From assembly GCA_903888615.1 (NCBI GenBank), contig CAISUE010000011.1:1-62323 (forward strand): a stretch of DNA of 62,323 nucleotides, written 5' to 3'. Each line of letters begins with the position of its first letter. Positions within the stretch are counted from its first letter, which is position 1. Source of the DNA: an uncultured Gammaproteobacteria bacterium. GTDB taxonomy: Bacteria > Pseudomonadota > Gammaproteobacteria > CAISUE01. The position numbers and the translations under genes are program-made. Below are positions 1 to 9,342 of this stretch, in pieces. The notes under the pieces were generated by a model. That model saw nothing but the letters and a program-made list of their open reading frames with translations, had not been told where the DNA came from and ran no database searches.

Positions 1-20
1 GCTATCGCTCAACCCTGGGC
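1..20. repeat. Possible truncated intergenic palindromic repeat
   Basis: The first 15 bases (GCTATCGCTCAACCC) match bases 49972-49986 with one mismatch. There the motif is the right half of a GGGTTA...TAACCC palindrome. This resembles the short palindromes common between proteobacterial genes. The window edge cuts off the left half here, so the call is tentative. Confidence 0.3.
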
Positions 21-239
21 TAAATTCTATAAGGCTTTCAACCTTACTAACGGTATGAAAGTCTCAATGGTATGCTTTACAACTTTTTAAAGCGGTCATA
101 TCTCTTTTTCAGTTTTACAATTTTAATGAGGTAACCCTGTTACCTGTATGTTCTTGTATTTAGCCTAAGGTTAAGAATAGCGCTACCTAACACAGAAGAA
201 CTCTGGTGAATGCCTGTCTTGTAACTCGCCACGAGAATA

Positions 240-480
240 AGCATATCCGTGGATAACCTAGTGGCATTGACTGTGCATAACAGCTATCATCTCGCTAATA
301 ACTTATTATCCCGCCAAAATAGTGGTAATTTATGCAATGTTATTGACAGGTTATCCACAAGCCTATCTTTTATTTAAGTTATTGTTTTATATTATAAAAA
401 TAGACTAATCCCCAATTAATGCTGTCGCTTATAATAATAAATTAAAAATCTATATATTTTATATAATCATTGGATTAAAC
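240..480. promoter_or_regulatory. DnaA-box cluster beside an AT-rich stretch (candidate origin or DnaA-regulated region)
   Basis: Bases 1-480 carry no convincing gene. Bases 351-359 are a perfect DnaA box, TTATCCACA. Bases 248-256 read CGTGGATAA (8/9 match on the minus strand) and 272-280 read TGTGCATAA (TTATGCACA on the minus strand, 8/9). Immediately to the right, about 361-480, the sequence is strongly A/T with runs of TATA and TTATAATAATAAATT, as expected of an unwinding element. The region lies just upstream of pgi, not dnaA. Whether it is oriC, a DnaA-regulated promoter or chance cannot be settled from three boxes. A short palindrome, AGGTAAC-CCT-GTTACCT, sits at 129-145. Confidence 0.4.
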
Positions 481-1992
481 ATGAGTATTATTTTTGCAAC
501 TAATTTTCAAGAATTTTTAAAAACACTTAACATAAATCCTGACCACCAGGAATTATTTACCTTGAACACAGACCAGTGGGTCATCGATTTATCACGTCAT
601 TACCTTAATCAAAGCCAATTGAGCTACTTGAGTACTTGGCTTGAACAACACGATTTTATTAACCAAAAAGCCCAACTATTTACCGATAACACCTTAAATT
701 TTACGGAACAACGAGCAGTTAACCATGTTTTTTTACGTGACAGTAACCAGGTATTTCCTAGCGCACAGAATGCTGCTATGCAGGCTGAAATTGCCAAACA
801 AAACGATTTTTGCCAGCGTTTTCATAAACAACCATTCATGAATACTGGAAAAAAAATTCGCCATTTACTGACCATAGGTATTGGTGGATCGCATTTAGGC
901 TCTAATCTTGTGATTGATGCCTTACAAGAATTTTGTGATAAACACTTAACAAATCATTATTTAACTGGCACCGATCCTTATCAATTAAACGATGTTTTAA
1001 AGCAAATAGACCCAGAAGCTACGTTAGTCTTTGTTGCGTCTAAAAGTTTCACAACCCAAGAAACGTTGTGGAATTATCAAAAAATAAAAACTTGGTTTGA
1101 GCAAAAACTTGGTTCAACAGCGAATAGCCATTTTATCGCTATCACGAATAATCAAGTTAAAGCCCTCTGTTTGGGCTTCCTTGACGAACACATTTTTAGC
1201 GTACCGGAATCAATTGGTGGCCGTTTTTCCCTTTGGTCAGCCATCGGTTTACCGATGCGTTTAAGTTTAGGAGAAACACATTATCAAGCCTTATTGGCCG
1301 GGGCTCATGCGATGGATATGCATTTTAAAGATCGACCACTCGCTCAAAATATTCCTGTGTTATTAGCAATTCTGGATCTTGTTTATGGCAATTGTTTGCA
1401 TGTTCAACAACGGGCAGTTATTCCTTATAGTCAACGCTTGCGTCTTTTAACTCCTCATTTACAGCAAGTGGAAATGGAAAGTAATGGTAAATCCGTGGAT
1501 CAAACCGGTTTATCAGTCACTTATCAAACAGGGTTAGCGGTCTTTGGTGGAATAGGACCTAATTCGCAGCATTCTTTTCACCAATGGTTTTACCAAGGTA
1601 CTTTTTTAACCCCCATTGATTTCATTGCGATAACAGGGGATTCTCAACACCCTGATTTTGAGCAATTATTGTTCAGTCAATGTTTAGCCCAAGCTAAAGC
1701 GTTATGGGAAGGACAGAAGGGTGGTGAATCTTATCAAATGACCCAAGGTGGTAAACCTTCAACAATGTTCTTGTCAAAAAACTTAAACCCGCGTAGTTTA
1801 GGTGAATTAATAGCCCTCTATGAACACAAAGTCTTTAGCATCGGTTTATTAACAGGAACCAATGCCTTTGATCAATTTGGCGTCGAAGCTGGTAAAAAAC
1901 AGAGCATAGCTATGTTAGCTGCTATTAACGAAGGGGCAGGGTATTTGGATCCTATTACGCAACATATGCTTAATCAATTAACGACGTTATGA
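481..1992 (+). CDS. pgi: Glucose-6-phosphate isomerase
   Basis: Cytosolic enzyme interconverting glucose-6-phosphate and fructose-6-phosphate. The latter feeds both glycolysis and, through GlmS (also in this window), amino-sugar synthesis. The sugar-phosphate-binding segment IGIGGSHLGSN is at about 132-142. Both family signatures are present: VPESIGGRFSLW near 241-252 and GTNAFDQFGVEAGK near the C-terminus. The catalytic equivalents of E. coli Glu355, His386 and Lys514 are Glu333 (ESNGKS), His364 (QHSFHQ) and Lys472. At 503 residues it is shorter than the E. coli enzyme (549) but complete. The ATG follows an AT-rich leader. Its stop overlaps the next start as ATGA, indicating translational coupling with xthA. 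Confidence 0.95.
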   Translation: MSIIFATNFQEFLKTLNINPDHQELFTLNTDQWVIDLSRHYLNQSQLSYLSTWLEQHDFINQKAQLFTDNTLNFTEQRAVNHVFLRDSNQVFPSAQNAAMQAEIAKQNDFCQRFHKQPFMNTGKKIRHLLTIGIGGSHLGSNLVIDALQEFCDKHLTNHYLTGTDPYQLNDVLKQIDPEATLVFVASKSFTTQETLWNYQKIKTWFEQKLGSTANSHFIAITNNQVKALCLGFLDEHIFSVPESIGGRFSLWSAIGLPMRLSLGETHYQALLAGAHAMDMHFKDRPLAQNIPVLLAILDLVYGNCLHVQQRAVIPYSQRLRLLTPHLQQVEMESNGKSVDQTGLSVTYQTGLAVFGGIGPNSQHSFHQWFYQGTFLTPIDFIAITGDSQHPDFEQLLFSQCLAQAKALWEGQKGGESYQMTQGGKPSTMFLSKNLNPRSLGELIALYEHKVFSIGLLTGTNAFDQFGVEAGKKQSIAMLAAINEGAGYLDPITQHMLNQLTTL

Positions 1993-2762
1993 TAAAAATT
2001 GCCAGTTGGAATGTGAATTCGATCCGAGTACGTTTGCAGCAGTTGCAACAATGGTTGCAACAAAACGCGATCAATATCGTAGCGTTACAAGAAACGAAAT
2101 GCGAAAAAGATAAATTTCCACAGGCAGCCTTAGATGCCATGCATTATCAAGCCCAATGGATGGGTCAAAAAAGTTACAATGGCGTGGCAACGGTAAGTTT
2201 AAATGACACCAGGGTTGTTTTTACTGATACTGCCATTGCCGAACATGAACAAAAACGCTTTTTAGCGGTTGATTATCACGATTTATTGATTGTAAATATT
2301 TATGTACCGAATGGCCAAGCTGTGGGTTCTGAAAAATTTGCTTATAAATTATCGTGGTTAGCTTTATTGCTGGATTTTATTGTAGAGGCGCAAAAGACTT
2401 ATTCAAAAATCATTATTCTGGGCGATTTTAATATCGCACCGACCGCGCTTGATCATACCTCAGCGAATTACATCGGTGATGACATTATGAAAAGCCCTAT
2501 CGAACAAGCGATGTTTCAACAAATCCTCGATTTAGGTTTTGTTGACAGTTTTCGACTCTTTAATACTGAAGCGAAGCAATATTCTTGGTGGGATTATCGC
2601 TTGAAAGCCTTTGATAAAAATATGGGTTATCGAATTGATCATGTTTTAGTCAGTAAAGCGTTAGTGCCCGCTTGTATCCACTGCGAAATCGATAAAACCC
2701 CTCGAACACTGACTCAACCTTCGGATCATGCACCGATTATTTTAACTTTGGATTTGCTATGA
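1989..2762 (+). CDS. xthA: Exodeoxyribonuclease III (AP endonuclease)
   Basis: Exonuclease III family enzyme of the endonuclease/exonuclease/phosphatase fold. It cleaves 5' of abasic sites in base excision repair and degrades 3' ends of duplex DNA. The motifs appear in order: ASWNVNSIRVRL at the N-terminus, LQETKC with the metal-binding Glu35, NIYVPNG, GDFNIAP, SWWDYR, YRIDHVLVS and the catalytic PSDHAPI near the C-terminus. Its 257 residues are close to the 268 of E. coli XthA. It is coupled by ATGA overlaps at both ends, to pgi upstream and rsmA downstream, so the three form one transcription unit. Confidence 0.93.
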   Translation: MIKIASWNVNSIRVRLQQLQQWLQQNAINIVALQETKCEKDKFPQAALDAMHYQAQWMGQKSYNGVATVSLNDTRVVFTDTAIAEHEQKRFLAVDYHDLLIVNIYVPNGQAVGSEKFAYKLSWLALLLDFIVEAQKTYSKIIILGDFNIAPTALDHTSANYIGDDIMKSPIEQAMFQQILDLGFVDSFRLFNTEAKQYSWWDYRLKAFDKNMGYRIDHVLVSKALVPACIHCEIDKTPRTLTQPSDHAPIILTLDLL

Positions 2763-3541
2763 GCGATAAACATCACCCGAAAAAACGTTTTGGGCAAAAT
2801 TTTTTAATCGATGAAGCAATCATCAAGCGAATTATCAATAGCATTCAACCAACCCATGAAGATGCATTAATTGAAATTGGCCCAGGATTTGGTGCATTGA
2901 CGAATAAATTGTTGCTTGCTCAACCCGCTTTAGCCATCATTGAAATCGATAATGATTTAGTGGCATTTTGGCATGAAAAAATGAAAATCCATCGCCAACT
3001 CCAAATACACCATCAAGATGTGTTAACTGTTGATTTTAAAGCCCTGGCGTTAACAGCTGCTCATTCTTTAAGAATAGTTGGAAATTTACCGTACAATATT
3101 TCTTCACCATTACTATTTCACTTATTTAGCTTCGATGATGTGATTCACGATATGTGTTTCATGCTGCAAAAAGAAGTGGTCGATCGACTGTGTGCGACAC
3201 CTAATTCCAAGACTTATGGCCGTTTAAGTATTATGGCGCAGTATTATTGTGATATTTACAAATTATTTGAAGTGCCTAATACAGCTTTTAAACCAGCACC
3301 AAAGGTAACGTCAGCGATTTGTCGCTTGATTCCTAAAAAAGCCAGTGCGCGTTATCCGATCGATCCTGTTAAATTAGCTGAGTGTGTGCGTTTAGCCTTC
3401 ACCATGCGCCGTAAAACGCTGCCCAATGCCTTGAAAGGTTTAATAACACTCGAACAAATCACCAGTCTTGGCTTAGATCCAAAATTACGACCCGAAAATT
3501 TGAGCTTGCTCGATTTTTGCCATTTAGCCGAATTAACCTGA
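2759..3541 (+). CDS. rsmA: 16S rRNA (adenine1518/1519-N6)-dimethyltransferase
   Basis: KsgA/RsmA dimethylates two adjacent adenines in the 3' terminal hairpin of 16S rRNA using S-adenosylmethionine, a late step in 30S assembly. The sequence shows the family start KKRFGQNFLID (about residues 8-18), the SAM motif IEIGPGFGALT and the catalytic GNLPYNISSPLLFHL (NLPY). The C-terminal helical domain contains FTMRRKTLPNAL. Its 260 residues fit the family. The start overlaps the xthA stop as ATGA. In E. coli ksgA precedes apaGH; here apaG-apaH lie about 50 kb away. Confidence 0.95.
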   Translation: MSDKHHPKKRFGQNFLIDEAIIKRIINSIQPTHEDALIEIGPGFGALTNKLLLAQPALAIIEIDNDLVAFWHEKMKIHRQLQIHHQDVLTVDFKALALTAAHSLRIVGNLPYNISSPLLFHLFSFDDVIHDMCFMLQKEVVDRLCATPNSKTYGRLSIMAQYYCDIYKLFEVPNTAFKPAPKVTSAICRLIPKKASARYPIDPVKLAECVRLAFTMRRKTLPNALKGLITLEQITSLGLDPKLRPENLSLLDFCHLAELT

Positions 3542-3617
3542 CTTATTTAACCCCAGGCCATTGGCCTTGTGATGCTAGGGTTATTATTTTACCAATCCTG
3601 TTTGAGAAATACATTTT

Positions 3618-5870
3618 ATGTCTACAGCGTTTAAAATTGATTGCCAAAATATCGAACAACAAGCGGTACATTTGTTTGCTGAAAGTGCTTATCTCAATTA
3701 TTCGATGTACGTGATTTTAGATCGGGCGTTGCCGCATTTAGCCGATGGTTTAAAACCGGTTCAGAGACGGATTGTGTTTGCGATGTCAGAATTGGGTTTA
3801 AAAAACACCGCCAAGCATAAAAAATCGGCACGCACCGTCGGTGATGTTTTAGGTAAATACCATCCCCATGGTGACAGTGCGTGCTATGAAGCAATGGTAT
3901 TGATGGCCCAACCCTTTTCCTATCGTTATCCTCTGGTAGACGGTCAAGGTAATTTTGGTTCACCCGATGATCCTAAATCCTTTGCTGCAATGCGCTATAC
4001 CGAATCGCGTTTATCTAAATATGCGGAAGCGCTGTTACGCGAACTGGAACAAGGCACTGTTGAATGGGCAGCGAATTTTGATGGTACGCTTGAAGAACCT
4101 AAATTATTACCGGCGCGCTTACCGAATATTTTATTAAATGGTTCTTCGGGTATTGCCGTTGGGATGGCAACCGATATTCCACCCCATAATGTTCGCGAAG
4201 TCGTCAGTGCTTGTGTCGCATTGCTCGATAACCCTGAATTAAGCTTGGAACAAATCACTGAGATTTTGCCGAGTCCTGATTTTCCAACTTTCGCTGAAAT
4301 CATCACATCAAAACAAGATATTCGCGAAATCTATCGCACCGGTAATGGTAGCTTACGACAACGCGCTTTGTATATTATCGAAGATAATGCAGTGGTCGTG
4401 ACAGCGCTGCCCTATCAAGTGTCGGGTGCTAAAGTGATCGAGCAAATCGCTGAGCAAATGCACGCTAAAAAATTACCCCTGGTTGAAGATTTACGGGATG
4501 AATCGGATCATGAAAATCCCACCCGAATTGTCATTATTCCGCGTTCTAATCGCGTTGATATCGATGGCTTGATGACCCATTTATTTGCTACCACGGATTT
4601 GGAAAAAAGTTTTCGGATTAATTTGAATATGATTGGCTTAAATGGCCGGCCCCAAGTTAAAGGTCTGCTGACGATTTTAACGGAATGGCTGGTGTACCGC
4701 ATAGAGACAGTCACTAAACGCTTGCAATACCGCTTAGATAAAGTCTTGCACCGGTTATTGTTACTAGATGGCTTATTGATTGCCTTTTTAAACCTCGATG
4801 AAGTGATTCGGATTGTGCGTTATGAAGAATATCCCAAAGTTGCTTTAATCGCTTGTTTTGGTTTAGCTGACTTGCAAGCCGAAGCGATTTTAGAAATGAA
4901 ATTGCGTCATTTAGCTAAACTCGAAGAAATGAAAATTCGTGCTGAACAAGATGAATTACAACAAGAACGCGATAGCTTACAAAAAATACTCGGCAGTGAG
5001 CAATTATTAAAAAATCTCGTGCGCCAAGAATTGCTCGATGATGCTGAATTATTTGGCGATGCTAGACGTTCACCTTTAGTGGCGCGTAAAACCGCCATTG
5101 CTTTTAAAGAAGAAGATATTGTCGCGAATGAAGCGATCACAGTGATTTTATCGACCATGGGTTGGGTTAGAGCTGCCAAAGGCCATGAAGTCGATGCGCA
5201 AAATTTAAATTATAAAGCTGGCGACAGTTTTGCGTGTCTTAGTATGGGTCGTAGCAATCAAGCAGCGATCTTTTTTGATGTTAAAGGGCGCAGTTATTCG
5301 ACCGCTGCCCATCAATTACCTTCAGCACGCGGTCAAGGTGAGCCTTTGACGGGTAAATTTTCCCCCCCTGATAATGCGGCATTTTTACCGTATAGTCTCT
5401 TGAGTTCAGAAGAACAGTGGGTTTTATTGGCAAGCGATGCCGGTTACGGTTTTGTCACGCAATGTGGCGATTTAATCAGTAAAAACAAAGCTGGTAAAGC
5501 AGTGGTTAATTTACCAGATAAAGGTAAATTATTGCCACCTTTGTTGGTAACTAACAAAGCTACTGATCGCTTATTAGCCATCACCCAAAGTGGGCACTGT
5601 TTAATTTTCCCCTTAAGTGATTTACCTTCTTTAAGCAAAGGCAAAGGCAATAAAATCATCAATATTAGTGGTAGTGCTTATAGCGCTGGTGAAGATGCGT
5701 TGGTAAAACTGGTGATTGTCGGCGTTAATCAACACGTACGTTTGGTGTCTGGTAAACGTGATTTTGTTTTAAAAGCGACCGATTTGGTTTATTACAGTGG
5801 TGAACGTGCGCGCAAAGGCAATAAATTACCTCGAGGTTTATTGAAAGTGGATGAGGTAATGGTTGTTTAG
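3618..5870 (+). CDS. parC: DNA topoisomerase IV subunit A
   Basis: Breakage-reunion subunit of topoisomerase IV, which decatenates daughter chromosomes. ParC rather than GyrA is indicated by [17 protein letters not shown] around the catalytic Tyr127 (E. coli Tyr120) and by a length of 750 residues (ParC about 752, GyrA about 875). The quinolone-resistance region reads [12 protein letters not shown]: Ser87 and Glu91, equivalent to E. coli Ser80 and Glu84, are the usual susceptible residues. The divergent C-terminal beta-pinwheel occupies roughly residues 500-750. The partner parE is not adjacent. A 76-base spacer separates it from rsmA. Confidence 0.95.
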   Translation: MSTAFKIDCQNIEQQAVHLFAESAYLNYSMYVILDRALPHLADGLKPVQRRIVFAMSELGLKNTAKHKKSARTVGDVLGKYHPHGDSACYEAMVLMAQPFSYRYPLVDGQGNFGSPDDPKSFAAMRYTESRLSKYAEALLRELEQGTVEWAANFDGTLEEPKLLPARLPNILLNGSSGIAVGMATDIPPHNVREVVSACVALLDNPELSLEQITEILPSPDFPTFAEIITSKQDIREIYRTGNGSLRQRALYIIEDNAVVVTALPYQVSGAKVIEQIAEQMHAKKLPLVEDLRDESDHENPTRIVIIPRSNRVDIDGLMTHLFATTDLEKSFRINLNMIGLNGRPQVKGLLTILTEWLVYRIETVTKRLQYRLDKVLHRLLLLDGLLIAFLNLDEVIRIVRYEEYPKVALIACFGLADLQAEAILEMKLRHLAKLEEMKIRAEQDELQQERDSLQKILGSEQLLKNLVRQELLDDAELFGDARRSPLVARKTAIAFKEEDIVANEAITVILSTMGWVRAAKGHEVDAQNLNYKAGDSFACLSMGRSNQAAIFFDVKGRSYSTAAHQLPSARGQGEPLTGKFSPPDNAAFLPYSLLSSEEQWVLLASDAGYGFVTQCGDLISKNKAGKAVVNLPDKGKLLPPLLVTNKATDRLLAITQSGHCLIFPLSDLPSLSKGKGNKIINISGSAYSAGEDALVKLVIVGVNQHVRLVSGKRDFVLKATDLVYYSGERARKGNKLPRGLLKVDEVMVV

Positions 5871-5973
5871 CAAATGCGTTGCTATTTTAAGAATATTTTA
5901 TAGCTATTTTTTCAGATTTATTTGAAAAAATATGGCACAATTCACGGCTGTTAATACTATTGAGATTATTTAC

Positions 5974-6726
5974 ATGAAATTCGCTCTAAAAGTTACCGCA
6001 TTAGTTTTATCAACCCTATTGGCTAGCAGTGCGTTTGCTGCTGATACGGTTAAAGCGCCCAGCATGCCTGTTAGTGTAAAATCAACCCCGGTTGATTTGA
6101 GTAGCAGTGAAAATAAATTAAGTTATGTCATGGGTTTAAATGCTGGCATGAATCTTAAATCACACGGCGTCCAAATTGATCCAGCCATTTTCTTGCAAGG
6201 CATGCAAGTAGCATTCAATGGCACAGCGCCTGCTATGACGCCAGCGCAAATTGATGAAACTTTGAAATCTTTTCAAAAACACATGCAAGAAAAGCAACAA
6301 ACCATGATGAAAGAAATGGCAGTAAAAAATAAAGAAGCTGGCGCTGCCTTTATGAAAACGTATGAAAGCCAAAAAGATGTCAAAGCCTTAGGCAATGGTG
6401 TATTTTATAAAGTTCTTAAAGTAGGCACCGGTCCTGTTCCTAAAGCCACCGATACTGTTAAAGTGACGTACGAAGGGAAATTGGTTGATGGTAAAGTTTT
6501 TGATTCAACCAATAAAGCCGGTAAAAATACCCCTGTGCCTTTACCGATTGCCCAATTGATTCCGGGCATGCAAAAAGCCTTAACGACAATGACCGTGGGT
6601 TCAACATGGGAAGTCGCTATTCCTTCAGCACAAGGTTATGGTGAAAAAGGCGTTGGTCCCATCCAGCCGAATGAAACCTTGGTATTCAATATCTCAGTAG
6701 ATAGTATTGTACCTGCTACCAAATAG
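5974..6726 (+). CDS. FKBP-type peptidyl-prolyl isomerase, Mip/FkpA-like
   Basis: Exported peptidyl-prolyl cis-trans isomerase assisting folding in the periplasm or at the cell surface. The ATG at 5974 is chosen because it begins a clear signal peptide (MKFALKVTALVLSTLLASSAFA, cleaved before AD); upstream in-frame codons would bury it. The N-terminal dimerisation domain, about 45-130, includes LSYVMGLNAGMNLKSHG and a charged helix rich in K, Q and E. The C-terminal FKBP domain, about 150-248, shows VKVTYEGKLVDGKVFDST, PLPIAQLIPGMQKAL and YGEKGVGP...NETLVF. Total 250 residues, like Legionella Mip (233) and E. coli FkpA (270). In Legionella the family member is a virulence factor; that role here is only inference. 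Confidence 0.88.
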   Translation: MKFALKVTALVLSTLLASSAFAADTVKAPSMPVSVKSTPVDLSSSENKLSYVMGLNAGMNLKSHGVQIDPAIFLQGMQVAFNGTAPAMTPAQIDETLKSFQKHMQEKQQTMMKEMAVKNKEAGAAFMKTYESQKDVKALGNGVFYKVLKVGTGPVPKATDTVKVTYEGKLVDGKVFDSTNKAGKNTPVPLPIAQLIPGMQKALTTMTVGSTWEVAIPSAQGYGEKGVGPIQPNETLVFNISVDSIVPATK

Positions 6727-6745
6727 CTTTACGATCACACGCTGA

Positions 6746-6770
6746 CGGGCGGGCCGTAAAGGTTCGCCCG
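6746..6770 (+). repeat. GC-rich inverted repeat between the Mip-like and AmpG-like genes
   Basis: CGGGCG (6746-6751) pairs with CGCCCG (6765-6770) across a short loop, 20 bases after the isomerase stop. No T-run follows, so it is a weak or factor-dependent terminator candidate or an mRNA-stabilising hairpin. Confidence 0.35.
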
Positions 6771-6780
6771 GTTAGGGTTA

Positions 6781-8052
6781 ATGTGTAATGATGCTATAAT
6801 GAATTTTTTATTAATTGCTTTATTAGGTTTTGCCTCTGGTTTACCTTTAGCGTTAACAGGCGGTACATTGCAAGCTTGGGCGACCGAACAAGGTTTATCC
6901 TTGATGGCGATCGGTGCCTTGAGTTTTGTCGGCCAAGCTTATGCCTGTAAAGTTTTATGGGCTCCTCTTGTAGATCAACGTCCGCTACCTTTTATTCGTG
7001 GTTTACGACGTAGTTGGTTAGTGTGGTGCCAACTTGGCATAGCGTTGAGTTTGGCATTAATCGCCACATGTCATTTACCGCAACAATTTGAATTCATTAT
7101 TATTTTAGCCATTATCGTGGCGATTTTTTCAGCGACCTTTGATACCGTATTCGATGCTTTTCGCATCGAATATATCGCTCAAAAAGATTATGGCTTCGCC
7201 AATGCCGTCTATATTTCCAGTTATCGTATCGCCATGTTAGTCAGTGGTGGATTGGCGCTAGTGGCAGCGAGTTATTATGGCTGGCGCGTGGTCTATGGTG
7301 CTATGGCGCTTTTAGCGTTATTTGGCGCAGCGATAAGTTATGCAGTGCCAGCGGCTTTGCCAGATCCGACAGTAAAAACATCACCTGCTTTATGGCTGCG
7401 TTTAAATGCGCTATTGAATACTAAAAGACCGCTTTTTACATGGTCTCAAATGCTTAATCGCTTCATACCACGCTTTGGCTGGGTCATTGCCTTTATTTTT
7501 TTGTATAAATTTGGCGAAGCTTTTGGGACTGCGTTGAGTACCAGTTTTTTATTGCGCATTGGCCATTTTTCTTTAATACAAATTGGCTTTACGTATAAAA
7601 CATGCGGTTTATTGGCGACTTTAAGCGGTGGTTTTCTTGGAGCGATCGCGTATCGTTACGGTAGTTTACGGTATTTGTTATTGATTTTTGGTATGTTACA
7701 AGCCATTAGTATTGCGTGGTATATCCCCATTGCTGCTGGCCATCATAAGCTACTATTCATGATGTTGGCAGTGATATGTGAAGCTGGGTTTGCTGGTATG
7801 GCAACAACGGTGTTTGTTTGCTTTATGATGCGCTTATGTCATAAAGACTATGTAGCGACCCAATTTGCGCTATTGGCAGCCTTAGCGGCCCTCGGCCGCA
7901 TTGTGACAGGCCCACTCGCAGCCTGGGTGATTCAACGCGTCGGTTGGGTGGATTATTATTATCTGAGTATGCTGATCTGCATTCCAGCCTTAGCGATTAT
8001 TCCCATTTTGTGGCAGCATCCCGTATTTAAGAGTCAAAACGGTAACAGTTAG
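6781..8052 (+). CDS. AmpG-family muropeptide permease-like MFS transporter
   Basis: Inner-membrane major-facilitator protein of the AmpG/PAT branch, which imports anhydro-muropeptides for cell-wall recycling. The AmpG-like pattern is a glycine-rich first helix, GFASGLPLALTGGTLQAW, an early KVLWAPLVDQ loop, and SATFDTVFDAFRIE, equivalent to the AmpG segment SATQDIVIDAYR. Around 11-12 hydrophobic helices span the 423 residues. The ATG at 6781 follows TAGGG; an ATG at 6799 is also possible. Substrate is inferred from family only. Some relatives transport siderophores or acetyl-CoA. Confidence 0.75.
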   Translation: MCNDAIMNFLLIALLGFASGLPLALTGGTLQAWATEQGLSLMAIGALSFVGQAYACKVLWAPLVDQRPLPFIRGLRRSWLVWCQLGIALSLALIATCHLPQQFEFIIILAIIVAIFSATFDTVFDAFRIEYIAQKDYGFANAVYISSYRIAMLVSGGLALVAASYYGWRVVYGAMALLALFGAAISYAVPAALPDPTVKTSPALWLRLNALLNTKRPLFTWSQMLNRFIPRFGWVIAFIFLYKFGEAFGTALSTSFLLRIGHFSLIQIGFTYKTCGLLATLSGGFLGAIAYRYGSLRYLLLIFGMLQAISIAWYIPIAAGHHKLLFMMLAVICEAGFAGMATTVFVCFMMRLCHKDYVATQFALLAALAALGRIVTGPLAAWVIQRVGWVDYYYLSMLICIPALAIIPILWQHPVFKSQNGNS

Positions 8053-8164
8053 TCCTATGGCTCGCTTGGTGGCATCGACTGAGTCATTTCAGGTATTAGT
8101 GATGCCTGGTTTGTTTAAGCTAAAAAGTATGTAACATAATAGTTACGAAAAAACAAAAGTTTTA

Positions 8165-8388
8165 TTGAAAAACATGGCATTGCAAGAACTACGCCAAGCG
8201 ATGCTGTTGAGTCAAAAACGGTTGCTAACAAAACAAGCTAATGTATCGCGCACTGAACGATGGACCGATATGGCTATTTTTACCCTACAGAGTTATAGCG
8301 AAGCTGTGGCGGTCACCGGGATACCGTCGCTATTTTCCCCGAAGGGGAAGTACCTATTAATCAATTCACTACCATCAAAAAGGGTTAA
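8165..8388 (+). pseudogene. Possible remnant of a 5-formyltetrahydrofolate cyclo-ligase-like gene
   Basis: An open stretch starting MKNMALQELRQAMLLSQ has the look of the family's basic N-terminal helix. A -1 frame change near 8311 continues it as HRDTVAIFPEGEVPINQFTT up to a TAA at 8386-8388, resembling the strand region (TVAVFLSFDGELDTQPL in E. coli YgfA). The rest of a roughly 190-residue protein is missing and the remnant ends against the 3' end of rluC. The similarity is recalled by eye and short, so the identity is weak. No other gene is visible in 8053-8384. Confidence 0.28.
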
Positions 8389-9317
8389 GCTAATTTTTGT
8401 AACGCATCTAACCATGGTTTATCAAGAGGCGCGGTGATATTGATTTCTTCGCCGCTAACTGGATCATTGAATACTAATGAACTTGCATGCAAAAACATCC
8501 GTTTTAAACCCTGATGTGCGCCAAAATCATTAAAAACACCATCACCGTATTTATGATCGCCTAAGACAGGAAAACCTGCGTGTTGGGTATGAACGCGAAT
8601 TTGATGGGTTCGACCGGTTTTTAAAGTGATTTCTAATAACGTGCAATCACTCATGCGTTGTTTAACCCGCACATGGGTTTCTGCCAATTTACCATCGGAT
8701 TGGACTTTGACCATTCGTTCGCCACTTTGCAAAATATGCTTACGCAATGGCGCATCGAGAATTTTTAATTTTGCTGGCCAATACCCTTTGGTCAGCGCCA
8801 AATAGGTTTTTTGCAAACTATCATTTTTAAACAGTTGGTGCATGGCTTTTAAGACTTGCGTCTTTTTTGCCAAAATAATGCAGCCAGAGGTATCGCGATC
8901 TAGTCGGTGGACTAATTCCAATTGTTTGATTTCTGGCCATACTTGGCGCGCTAATTCGATTAAACCCGAACTGATCGCGCTGCCGCCGTGCACCGCAAGT
9001 CCGGCTGGCTTATTTAAAATCATTAAATGGTCATTTTCAAAAATGACGCAAGCTTTGAGTAACTCACTCATCGTGTCGGAAATGGGTACGGGTTTATTGG
9101 GTTCAGCCAAGCGAATCGGTGCTAAACGGATCCTATCATCAGTCATCAAGCGATCTTTGGGTTTGGCACGCTTTTTATTAATGCGAATTTCACCCTTACG
9201 GATTAATTGGTATAAATGACTCTTCGGTAAACCTTTGAGGCGCGTTAATAAAAAGTTATCCAACCGTTGGCCTTCGTTATCCGAAGTGATTTCAATAAAA
9301 CTGACTTTGTCATACAT
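8385..9317 (-). CDS. rluC: 23S rRNA pseudouridine synthase, RluC type
   Basis: Converts specific uridines of 23S rRNA to pseudouridine (RluC targets 955, 2504 and 2580 in E. coli). An N-terminal S4 RNA-binding domain (QRLDNFLLTRLKGLPKSHLY...RKGEIRINKKRAKPKDRL) is followed by the catalytic domain. This contains VHRLDRDTSGCIILAKK with the nucleophilic Asp, and KTGRTHQIRVHTQHAGFPVLGDHKYG. The start at 9317 (MYDKVSFIEI) is preferred over an upstream in-frame ATG because a TGGAG ribosome site precedes it and the longer form would run into recN. That leaves 310 residues, normal for RluC. Confidence 0.9.
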   Translation of the reverse strand: MYDKVSFIEITSDNEGQRLDNFLLTRLKGLPKSHLYQLIRKGEIRINKKRAKPKDRLMTDDRIRLAPIRLAEPNKPVPISDTMSELLKACVIFENDHLMILNKPAGLAVHGGSAISSGLIELARQVWPEIKQLELVHRLDRDTSGCIILAKKTQVLKAMHQLFKNDSLQKTYLALTKGYWPAKLKILDAPLRKHILQSGERMVKVQSDGKLAETHVRVKQRMSDCTLLEITLKTGRTHQIRVHTQHAGFPVLGDHKYGDGVFNDFGAHQGLKRMFLHASSLVFNDPVSGEEINITAPLDKPWLDALQKLA

Positions 9318-9342
9318 GGGTAAAACTCCAGGGTTAGGATAG

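Noticed and set aside
1-90. 29-codon open end of a possible upstream gene
   Set aside because: The first 15 bases match an intergenic palindrome seen again near 49972, and the short peptide has no recognisable feature.
3694-4306. Frames antisense to parC
   Set aside because: Fully inside parC, no ribosome sites, composition typical of shadow frames.
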